Shown here: positions 7,392 to 14,045 of the stretch, piece after piece
Position numbering within the stretch: position 1 is the first letter of the stretch
How the letters are laid out: each line of letters begins with the position of its first letter
Position numbers and translations under genes: made by a program
Assembly (NCBI GenBank): GCA_002374095.1
Contig: DFKY01000022.1
Coordinates: 1 to 23,229, forward strand
DNA length: 23,229 bases
Origin: Lachnospiraceae bacterium UBA3633
Lineage (GTDB): Bacteria; Bacillota; Clostridia; Lachnospirales; Lachnospiraceae
Direction of reading: 5' to 3'
The notes under the pieces: model-generated
Database searches by the model: none
What the model was told of the DNA's origin: nothing
The model's input: only the letters and a program-made list of their open reading frames with translations

Positions 7392-8933
7392 ATGGAAGAA
7401 TATGCTATAGAGATGCGAAATATAACTTTGAGTTTTAATCGCAAAGTTGCAAATGATAATGTAACACTTAAGCTCCGTAAAGGAGAAGTGCATGCACTTC
7501 TTGGAGAAAATGGAGCAGGTAAGTCAACTCTTATGAGTGTGCTTTTTGGTCTTTACCATGCAGATAGTGGAGAGATATATGTGAATGGTAAAAAGGAAGA
7601 GATAGATGGACCTGTAAAGGCAGGAAAACTTGGCATAGGTATGGTTCATCAGCACTTTAAGCTTGTGCATAATTTTACAGTTCTTGAAAATATTGTGCTT
7701 GGTATAGAAGAGACAAAAGGAGGCATCTTACAGCTTTCAGATGCAAGGAAGAGAGTGCTTGAACTTTGCGAAAAGTATAAATTTGATTTGGATCCAGATG
7801 CAAAGATTGAAGATATAACAGTTGGTATGCAGCAAAGGACAGAGATACTTAAGATGCTTTTTAGAAACAACAATATAATGATCTTTGATGAGCCTACAGC
7901 TGTGCTTACTCCTCAAGAGATAGAAGAGTTTATGATAATGGTTAAAAACCTTAAGGCAGAAGGAAAATCAATTCTTTTTATTAGTCATAAGCTTGATGAG
8001 ATAAAGCAGGTAGCAGATAGATGCACTATCCTTCGTCGCGGAAAGTGTATAGCCACTGTAGACGTCGCAGATGTGACAAAAGAAGAGCTCTCTGAGATGA
8101 TGGTTGGCCGAAAGGTAAGTCTTAAAGTTGATAAAAAAGATGCAAATCCTCAGAAAGTCATTCTTGAGGTCAACGATCTTTATGTCGCAGGTGAAAAAGG
8201 GCATAAAGATAAAGTAAGAGGCGTAAGTTTTAATGTCAGATCTGGTGAGATAGTATGTATCGCAGGTATAGATGGCAATGGTCAGTCTGAACTTATAAAA
8301 GGTATCACAGGTATCAAGCCAATAAAGAGTGGAAGCATAAAAATAGATGGAGAGGAGTTCACCAATAAATCTATAAGATATAAAAATACTCATGGTATAT
8401 CTCATATACCAGAGGATAGACATAGAGATGGACTTATCCTTGATTACAATATGGCAAAAAATATGGTTTTCCAGCAATATTTTGAAAAAGCATTTTCAAA
8501 TTGTGGATTCCTAAAAAATAAAGAAATAATAGAGTATACACAAAAACAAATAGATAATTATGATATAAGAAGTCTGAGTGGACCTTATAGTGTGGCAAGA
8601 AGTATGTCAGGCGGCAACCAACAAAAAGTTATAGTAGCGAGAGAGATGAGTAAACCTCATAAACTTATGATAGCTGTACAACCTACACGTGGACTTGATG
8701 TAGGTGCTATAGAATATATTCATAAAGAGATAGTAAAACTTCGTGACAATGGTATAGCAGTTTTGCTTGTATCATTTGAACTTGAAGAAGTTATGAGTCT
8801 TGCAGATAGGATACTTGTTATGTTTGAGGGAGAGATAGTTGGAGAATTTAAAGATATTAAGAATCTTGATCTCAATGAACTTGGTCTTTATATGGCAGGT
8901 GGAAAGAGAATGAACATGAAGGAGGTAGCATAA
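7392..8933 (+). CDS. Nucleoside ABC transporter ATP-binding protein (two ATPase domains)
   Basis: A 513-residue protein with two fused ABC domains, as in NupO/YufO and sugar-transporter ATPases. The first has Walker A GENGAGKST (residues 38-46), a Q-loop region GMVHQHF, Walker B IMIFDEPTAVLTP and the H-loop ISHKLDE. The second has the degenerate GIDGNGQSEL, signature SGGNQQKV and PTRGLDVGA, normal for this class where only one site is fully catalytic. It powers the two permeases that follow. The start is ATG 7392 with TAGGAG at 7381-7386; a longer in-frame start at 7362 lies inside the terminator hairpin and is rejected. The stop overlaps the next start (TAATG). Confidence 0.95.
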   Translation: MEEYAIEMRNITLSFNRKVANDNVTLKLRKGEVHALLGENGAGKSTLMSVLFGLYHADSGEIYVNGKKEEIDGPVKAGKLGIGMVHQHFKLVHNFTVLENIVLGIEETKGGILQLSDARKRVLELCEKYKFDLDPDAKIEDITVGMQQRTEILKMLFRNNNIMIFDEPTAVLTPQEIEEFMIMVKNLKAEGKSILFISHKLDEIKQVADRCTILRRGKCIATVDVADVTKEELSEMMVGRKVSLKVDKKDANPQKVILEVNDLYVAGEKGHKDKVRGVSFNVRSGEIVCIAGIDGNGQSELIKGITGIKPIKSGSIKIDGEEFTNKSIRYKNTHGISHIPEDRHRDGLILDYNMAKNMVFQQYFEKAFSNCGFLKNKEIIEYTQKQIDNYDIRSLSGPYSVARSMSGGNQQKVIVAREMSKPHKLMIAVQPTRGLDVGAIEYIHKEIVKLRDNGIAVLLVSFELEEVMSLADRILVMFEGEIVGEFKDIKNLDLNELGLYMAGGKRMNMKEVA

Positions 8934-10069
8934 TGAAGAGAAAATTAGATATAGCACCTTTTGTGTCTTCAATTGTTGCTATTCTTTGTGGATTGATTAT
9001 AGGATTTATTATCTTACTTATATCTAATAATAAAGAAGCTGTGCCAGGATTTGCAACTATACTTTCGGGGCCAGTTGCACATGGTATGAAAGGTATAGGG
9101 CAGGTGTTTTACTATGCTACACCACTTATACTTTGTGGTTTATCAGTTGGTTTTGCATTTAAGACAGGACTTTTTAATATAGGTGGATCAGGACAGTTCC
9201 TTATGGGAGCATTTGGTGGAGTGCTTGTAGGACTTACAATGGATAACCTTGGACCTATGCAATGGGTTGTAGCATTACTTTTTGCTACACTTCTTGGAGC
9301 ACTTTGGGGAGCTATACCAGGAATTCTTAAAGCTTACTTCAATGTCAATGAAGTTATAACATGTATCATGCTTAACTATATAGCTCTTTTCTGGGTCAAT
9401 ATGACAGTAAAAGGAAGTGATGTTCTTTTTAATACTTTAAGAAATGAATCAAAAGATATACCAAAAGTTTCCACAATTCCTAAACTTGGACTAGATGTGA
9501 TTTTTGATGGATCATCAGTCAATAGTGGAATTATTATAGCTATAGTAGCAGCAATAGTTTTATATATTGTACTTGAGAAGACAACTTTTGGATATGAGCT
9601 TAAAGCATGTGGATTCAATAAAGTAGCAAGTAAGTATGCAGGTATAAATGAAAATAGATCTATAGTTATGTCTATGCTTATTGCAGGTGCCATATGCGGA
9701 CTTGCAGGAGGCATCATGCTTTTATCTGGCACAGGTCGTCATATAGAAGTAAAAGATGTAATACCAAATGAAGGTTTTAATGGTATATCAGTAGCACTTC
9801 TTGGTATAAGTAATCCTATAGGAATCATATTTAGTGGACTTTTTATAGCATATCTTACGGCTGGAGGATTTTATCTGCAGCTTTTCCACTTTTCAAAAGA
9901 AATCATAGATATAATTATAGCAGTTATTATCTACTTCTCTGCATTTGCACTAATTATCAAGATGCTTATGTCAAAGTTTTCTAAAAAACCACCAGAACGT
10001 GAACTTATAGCTGCGCAAAAGGCTTTGCATGATGTAGAGATGAAAGATAAGAAAGAGAAGGAGGTGTAA
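8933..10069 (+). CDS. Nucleoside ABC transporter permease (NupP/YufP type)
   Basis: A 378-residue integral membrane protein of the BPD_transp_2 family. After a first helix it has GFAFKTGLFNIGGSGQF, the conserved coupling/transport segment of this group, and GYELKACGFN, the cytoplasmic loop thought to contact the ATPase. The C-terminus is a charged cytoplasmic tail rich in Lys and Glu. It forms the membrane pore with the next gene's product. The ATG shares a base with the ATPase stop codon, with GGAGG at 8921-8925, so stoichiometric coupled translation is likely. Confidence 0.93.
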   Translation: MKRKLDIAPFVSSIVAILCGLIIGFIILLISNNKEAVPGFATILSGPVAHGMKGIGQVFYYATPLILCGLSVGFAFKTGLFNIGGSGQFLMGAFGGVLVGLTMDNLGPMQWVVALLFATLLGALWGAIPGILKAYFNVNEVITCIMLNYIALFWVNMTVKGSDVLFNTLRNESKDIPKVSTIPKLGLDVIFDGSSVNSGIIIAIVAAIVLYIVLEKTTFGYELKACGFNKVASKYAGINENRSIVMSMLIAGAICGLAGGIMLLSGTGRHIEVKDVIPNEGFNGISVALLGISNPIGIIFSGLFIAYLTAGGFYLQLFHFSKEIIDIIIAVIIYFSAFALIIKMLMSKFSKKPPERELIAAQKALHDVEMKDKKEKEV

Positions 10070-10070
10070 T

Positions 10071-11024
10071 ATGCAAATACTATATTTTCTAATTCAACAG
10101 ACTTTACTTTTTATGATACCACTTCTTATAACTGCTCTTGGTGGGATGTTTAGTGAACGTTCGGGAGTAGTCAACATAGCCCTTGAAGGTATCATGGTTA
10201 TGGGAGCATTTACGAGCATACTTTTCTTAAACTTTACACAAGGCTTTATGTCAGGCAATGTGCAATTACTTATAGCTATAGTGATAGCAATTGTTACAGG
10301 TATGTTCTTTAGTCTTTTCCATGCTATAGCAGCAGTAAACTTAAAAGCAGATCAGACTATATCGGGTACTGCGCTTAATATGTTTGCTCCAGCATTTGCA
10401 ATATTTGTGGCACGTATTATACAAGGTGTACAACAAATTAATTTCAATAATACTTTTAGAATAGTTGAAGTTCCAGTGCTCTCTAAAATACCAGTTATCG
10501 GAGAGATGCTTTTTAAGAATTCTTATATAACTACTTATATAGGATTTTTAGTTCTGATATTATCAGCTTTGGTTTTATATAAGACAAGATTTGGCTTGAG
10601 ACTTCGTGCTTGTGGTGAAAATCCACAAGCTGCCAATGCAGCAGGTATATCAGTTGAAAAGATGCAGTATGCAGGAGTACTTATATCAGGAGCACTTGCT
10701 GGACTTGGCGGACTTGTATTTGTAGTACCTACATCAACTAACTTCAATGCTACTGTATCAGGATATGGATTCCTTGCTGTTGCAGTTCTTATATTTGGAC
10801 AGTGGAAACCAAAATATATACTATTTGCAGCATTTTTCTTTGGATTTATGAAAGCACTTTCAAATAGCTATGCAAGTATACCATTCTTATTTGAACTCAA
10901 CATACAAAGTTATATATATAAGATGGTGCCATACATAGCTACAATATTGGTTCTTATATTTACATCAAAGAATTCAAGTGCACCAAAGGCATCAGGTATA
11001 CCATTTGATCCTATGCAGAGATAA
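10071..11024 (+). CDS. Nucleoside ABC transporter permease (NupQ/YufQ type)
   Basis: A 317-residue membrane protein, the shorter second permease of the pair. It has about eight to ten helices, the conserved GMFSERSGVVNIALEGIM near the N-terminus and the ATPase-contact loop GLRLRACGENPQAANAAGI. It starts one base after the preceding stop codon with GGAGGTG at 10060-10066. Together with the NupP-like permease it forms the heterodimeric channel. An in-frame Pro-rich C-terminal end (PKASGIPFDPMQR) is short and unremarkable. Confidence 0.93.
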   Translation: MQILYFLIQQTLLFMIPLLITALGGMFSERSGVVNIALEGIMVMGAFTSILFLNFTQGFMSGNVQLLIAIVIAIVTGMFFSLFHAIAAVNLKADQTISGTALNMFAPAFAIFVARIIQGVQQINFNNTFRIVEVPVLSKIPVIGEMLFKNSYITTYIGFLVLILSALVLYKTRFGLRLRACGENPQAANAAGISVEKMQYAGVLISGALAGLGGLVFVVPTSTNFNATVSGYGFLAVAVLIFGQWKPKYILFAAFFFGFMKALSNSYASIPFLFELNIQSYIYKMVPYIATILVLIFTSKNSSAPKASGIPFDPMQR

Positions 11025-11067
11025 ATAATAAGAGTGAGCTTATAAACACGAAAGGATATATTTGTAT

Positions 11068-11727
11068 ATGACAAATGAAGAATTATTATCACATGTGGAT
11101 CATACTTTACTTAAAGCCTATGCAACTTATGATGAGATAAAGAGTTTGTGTGAAGACGCGATAAAGTATCACACAGCATCAGTTTGTATACCACCTAACT
11201 ATATAAAAAGAGTACATGCAGATTTTCCAAAGCTCAATATCTGTACGGTTATAGGTTTTCCTCTTGGATACAGTGTGAAAGAAGCAAAAGTGGTAGAGGC
11301 AAAAAAGGCTGTAGAAGATGGTGCAAATGAAGTTGATATGGTTATCAATATCACAGATGTTAAAAATGGTCTCTATGATGATGTGTTTAAAGAAATAGTA
11401 GATATCAAAAATGCAGTAAAAGAAAAAGATTATAATAAGGTTTTGAAGGTAATCATTGAGACTTGCTATCTTACTGAAGACGAAAAGATAAAGCTATGTA
11501 CTATCGTCACACGTGCAGGGGCTGATTATATAAAGACATCTACAGGCTTTGGTACAGGTGGCGCTACACATGAAGATATAAAACTTTTTAAAGAGCATGT
11601 AGGAAATGGTGTAAAGATAAAAGCAGCAGGTGGCATGAGTGACCTTTCAGATATGAGAAAGTATCTTGAAGAAGGCGCTGATAGACTTGGGACAAGTAAG
11701 GCAGTGAGCATAATAAAGAATCAGTAG
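11068..11727 (+). CDS. deoC: Deoxyribose-phosphate aldolase
   Basis: A 219-residue class I aldolase cleaving 2-deoxyribose-5-phosphate to acetaldehyde and glyceraldehyde-3-phosphate, the last step of deoxynucleoside salvage. Motifs: DHTLLK at the N-terminus, EVDMVINI, IIETCYL, the Schiff-base Lys156 in YIKTSTGF and the assisting Lys185 in VKIKAAGG. Length matches the short Bacillus-type DeoC. AAAGGA at 11051-11056 is 11 nt from ATG 11068 and 5 nt from an in-frame TTG at 11062 that would add two residues; ATG gives the usual family start, but TTG cannot be excluded. It is the last gene of the transport cluster and makes sense there: imported deoxynucleosides are degraded for carbon. Confidence 0.95.
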   Translation: MTNEELLSHVDHTLLKAYATYDEIKSLCEDAIKYHTASVCIPPNYIKRVHADFPKLNICTVIGFPLGYSVKEAKVVEAKKAVEDGANEVDMVINITDVKNGLYDDVFKEIVDIKNAVKEKDYNKVLKVIIETCYLTEDEKIKLCTIVTRAGADYIKTSTGFGTGGATHEDIKLFKEHVGNGVKIKAAGGMSDLSDMRKYLEEGADRLGTSKAVSIIKNQ

Positions 11728-11750
11728 GACACAGTGCATGTCATTATAAG

Positions 11751-11779
11751 AAATAGGCTTTATATAAGGCCTATTTTTT
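11751..11779 (+). terminator. Terminator of the nucleoside uptake/deoC operon
   Basis: AAATAGGC pairs with GCCTATTT around a short AT-rich loop (one G-T wobble) and runs into TTTTTT at 11774-11779. It marks the left border of the accessory island. Confidence 0.8.
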
Positions 11780-11791
11780 ATTGCAAGTAGA

Positions 11792-11850
11792 ACCCCCTAT
11801 GAAATCGCTAAAAACCCTCTATCTTTTTAGATGGCTTGGAGGTTGGTACC
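11792..11850 (+). repeat. Conserved leader block, copy 1
   Basis: Two ACCCYCTAT motifs (11792-11800 and 11814-11822), a small hairpin (ATCT-TTTT-AGAT) and the 20-mer atggcttggaggttggtacc at 11831-11850. The same order is repeated at 13961-14010, with the 20-mer identical. The distance between the two ACCCYCTAT motifs differs by 9 bp, so reading frame is kept. The block sits directly after the upstream terminator in both copies. Confidence 0.8.
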
Positions 11851-11876
11851 TGTATAAATACGATTATAAAGAATAA
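11799..11876 (+). pseudogene. Leader small ORF of cassette 1, split by an inserted palindrome
   Basis: ATG at 11799 opens a 25-codon frame containing LYLFRWLGGWY, matching PYHFKWLGGWY of the intact small ORF at 13968-14045. After WY the frame enters the palindromic element and soon stops (TAA 11874-11876). The matching 3' end survives beyond the element: 12168-12188 reads GRNNIT and a TGA overlapping the main ATG, against GRNNNT in the intact copy, but an in-frame TAG at 12165-12167 precedes it. I read this as one leader ORF broken by the insertion. Confidence 0.5.
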
Positions 11877-12141
11877 GGCTTATAGCGAGCAATTTTGGGC
11901 GCTTGGTCCTCGTAATGAGATTATCTAAGGTTTTAGAATTTTGCTAAAAGCAGCTGCAAAAAAGCTCAACGGACGAGCTCGCATTGTAAAGGCGAGCTAT
12001 GCGAGCCCTTAAATATGCTCGCTCTCTTATCCGGTGACTTTTTTGCAACTAACGCAAAATCCTAAAATCTAAGAAAATCTAAACATTACTGCGGAACCGC
12101 CCAAATTGCTGCTATAGCCTTATACATAACCGATTTATACA
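11851..12141. mobile_element. 291-bp imperfect palindrome, MITE-like, in the leader of cassette 1
   Basis: The left arm (11851-11972) and the reverse complement of the right arm (12031-12141) align along their length. Both begin TGTATAAAT and share ATAAGGC, AGCAATTT, TAATG, ATTTTGC and TGCAAAAAAG. A 58-bp centre with repeated CGAGC/GCTCG can fold further. There is no coding frame. It lies between ggttggtacc and ggtcgtaacaaca, which in cassette 2 are separated by only 14 bp. A short non-autonomous element mobilised by a transposase elsewhere is the simplest reading. I see no clear target duplication, and 26 bp to its right (12142-12167) are also unmatched in cassette 2. A structured RNA is the alternative. 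Confidence 0.6.
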
Positions 12142-12184
12142 ATAATTATAGTTTCAAAGATAACTAGGGTCGTAACAACATTAC

Positions 12185-13870
12185 ATGAATAAAGCAAGTA
12201 GATTGATTAAGAGAAGATTAGCACTAATTTTAGTGCTTCTTTTTAGTATAGAGAGTTTCGCCGCCGTAGTCGGTGACAACGACGGCGCTGCGTTTATCAC
12301 AAAAGCTGAATTCGACTCTATGAAAAATGACTTTCAGGAACAACTTGACCGCTACAACTCATCCCTTGACAATAAGATTGATGGAGCGATAGCATCCTAT
12401 CTTTCTGGAATAAAAATGCCAAAACAGCAGATACTTGATATATTGACAAAAGAATGGGAAACCGTAACCATGACATCATATTTTCCCAATAACGCATATC
12501 AGTTTCCAAATCTTAGCTTATATTATAGCATGATGACGCAAGGTGATACCTACTTTTTTGGTAGGACGACAACTGGAGGTAACTGGTGGAAACAAACGGC
12601 TTGGTGGTGGGCAAATGTTTTGTATAATCGCACTTCTGGTTATTGCCAGAGATTACTTTGTGATGCTGGTGCAGAATGTGCTACTGTAGATGAACCTGAA
12701 TATATTGTTTGGCTAGGTCGGTCAACTAATATGTATGAAACGATTACTGCATCAAAAATCCAAAGTATTCCATATACAACTGATGGGGTGACCGACCCGT
12801 CAGCAGCTACTACAATTCCAAAAGGCTATATGCCTGATACTAATAATAACGGCTCACGTCTTGATCTGCTTAATATTCTTGATTTCCATGTTGGCTACTG
12901 GCCGAATGCTTCATCAAATGCTGACCAATTTTGGAATATAGGATCTACTTGGTATGCATCTTACTGGCATGATGTATCTTCCGGTTATGGCGAATGGAAA
13001 TCTGTTCGTCCAACTACATCTGGGTGGCCTTGGCCTTATATTCAAGTAGATTGTCCTTATTCATCATATGTTGCGGAGATTAAACTTAATGAACTTGATG
13101 GTAAGTCAATAATTGATAAACATCTTTTAACATATGATAACTTGCAATTTGATAATTTTACTGATGTTGATTGGCTTCATACATTGAATATAGGCGCGTC
13201 TACTACCCCTATTGCCAATGATTGGATTAATGTTGCATCAAAAACTGGGGATATGCATATAACTGAAGATTGTTATAACAATGATACTAAATTGCCAAAA
13301 GGTGATAACCAAAACTATGGAAGGGTACTAACAAAAACTATTGATAATTACTATGCAGGAGATACTTCAAATACATCAAAAATACGTTCAATTGGTATGC
13401 TAAATAAAATTTATAAGGCAGATAAAATTTTGCAAATTTCGGAACCAATAAATATAACTATTGGCACTAATGATTATAAGACACCTGAACATTTGAATTT
13501 AATGAATGGATTGCCAGTATTGTATGGCGAAGTGAATAAGTATCACAAAATTAAGTGGAAACCTGTTTTTAAAACATATAACAATGACATAGAAGTTGAT
13601 TATGATGTAAATGTTGCATTAATTCAAGGTGATGTTTGGAAATCTGGACAAACTAAAGGGACGAGTGCAGTAATTTGTAAAAATGATGGTCAAACTAATG
13701 ATTATTTAACCACTTCGGATGGAACATGCACATTTGACTTTACAGTGCCAGGAACTGGTATTATATATGCAAAATGGTGGCCGGCTGATGATGCTATTTT
13801 GAATGCAAATAATTGGATGATTGAAATAGACTTAACAAACTGTGGAACTTTTGAATTATTATCAGAATGA
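12185..13870 (+). CDS. Secreted protein of unknown function, constant N-terminus/variable body, copy 1
   Basis: A 561-residue exported protein. Residues 1-30 are a signal peptide (MNKASRLIKRR, hydrophobic core, cleavage near SFA-A). Residues 31-75 hold DNDGAAFITKAEFDSMKNDF and a helix that could form a short coiled coil, ending YLSG. The first 75 residues match the next gene at 71 positions; beyond that no clear alignment is visible. The body is rich in Trp, Asn, Asp and Thr (WWKQTAWWW), has several Cys and ends in a beta-rich segment. There is no sortase motif or C-terminal helix, so it is released or bound non-covalently. No Shine-Dalgarno precedes the ATG. Synonymous codons of the constant part (ggc, gcc, tac, gac) differ from the flanking housekeeping genes. 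Function is not recognised. Confidence 0.75.
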   Translation: MNKASRLIKRRLALILVLLFSIESFAAVVGDNDGAAFITKAEFDSMKNDFQEQLDRYNSSLDNKIDGAIASYLSGIKMPKQQILDILTKEWETVTMTSYFPNNAYQFPNLSLYYSMMTQGDTYFFGRTTTGGNWWKQTAWWWANVLYNRTSGYCQRLLCDAGAECATVDEPEYIVWLGRSTNMYETITASKIQSIPYTTDGVTDPSAATTIPKGYMPDTNNNGSRLDLLNILDFHVGYWPNASSNADQFWNIGSTWYASYWHDVSSGYGEWKSVRPTTSGWPWPYIQVDCPYSSYVAEIKLNELDGKSIIDKHLLTYDNLQFDNFTDVDWLHTLNIGASTTPIANDWINVASKTGDMHITEDCYNNDTKLPKGDNQNYGRVLTKTIDNYYAGDTSNTSKIRSIGMLNKIYKADKILQISEPINITIGTNDYKTPEHLNLMNGLPVLYGEVNKYHKIKWKPVFKTYNNDIEVDYDVNVALIQGDVWKSGQTKGTSAVICKNDGQTNDYLTTSDGTCTFDFTVPGTGIIYAKWWPADDAILNANNWMIEIDLTNCGTFELLSE

Positions 13871-13905
13871 GAAAAACAATAGGGTTCGTAAAAAGTTTCT
13901 ACAAT

Positions 13906-13936
13906 AAATAGCGGGTTAATTAAACCTGCTATTTTT
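13906..13936 (+). terminator. Terminator of cassette 1
   Basis: A 12-bp stem (13906-13917 with 13923-13934, one G-T wobble, loop AATTA) ending in TTTTT at 13932-13936. It isolates the first secreted-protein gene from the second. Confidence 0.85.
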
Positions 13937-13953
13937 ATGTAAAATTCGTGGTT

Positions 13954-13962
13954 TGGTATAAC
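13954..13962 (+). promoter_or_regulatory. Possible extended -10 of cassette 2
   Basis: TGGTATAAC lies between the preceding terminator and the conserved leader. Cassette 1 has TAGAAC at the aligned position (11788-11793) but without the TG. A start 7 nt downstream would fall on or next to the small-ORF ATG at 13968. The missing final T of the hexamer and lack of a -35 make this tentative. Confidence 0.3.
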
Positions 13963-14010
13963 CCCCTATGCCGACCCCCTATCATTTCAAATGGCTTGGA
14001 GGTTGGTACC
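13961..14010 (+). repeat. Conserved leader block, copy 2
   Basis: ACCCCCTAT at 13961-13969 and again at 13974-13982, a small hairpin (CATT-TCA-AATG, a different sequence from the matching hairpin in copy 1), then atggcttggaggttggtacc at 13991-14010. This is the counterpart of 11792-11850. Confidence 0.8.
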
Positions 14011-14045
14011 AGGCGCTCGCATTCGGTCGTAACAACAATACATGA
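13968..14045 (+). CDS. Small leader ORF (25 aa, WLGGWY motif) coupled to the secreted protein
   Basis: ATG 13968 to TGA 14043-14045, 25 codons. The product has HFKWLGGWYQ in the middle and ends GRNNNT. The stop overlaps the main ATG at 14042 (ATGA). Support for translation: the other cassette keeps the same frame on both sides of its insertion (RWLGGWY and GRNNIT with TGA), the spacing change between copies is 9 bp, and the main gene has no ribosome site of its own. Against it: no Shine-Dalgarno is visible before this ATG either, and the 20-mer within it is identical even at wobble positions, which fits an RNA or DNA element as well. Function is unknown. Confidence 0.5.
   Translation: MPTPYHFKWLGGWYQALAFGRNNNT

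Noticed and set aside
7968..8477. 169-codon minus-strand ORF inside the ATPase gene
   Set aside because: It lies wholly within a well-supported ABC ATPase frame and has no recognisable domain or ribosome site.
11799..11876. Choline-binding-type repeat (GGWY)
   Set aside because: The resemblance to GxWYY wall-binding repeats is limited to a few residues in a 25-residue cytoplasmic-type ORF without a signal peptide.
12168..12177. Fragment of 16S rRNA 3' end (GTCGTAACAA)
   Set aside because: The 10-nt match to the conserved 16S sequence does not extend on either side; probably chance, although it is present in both cassettes.
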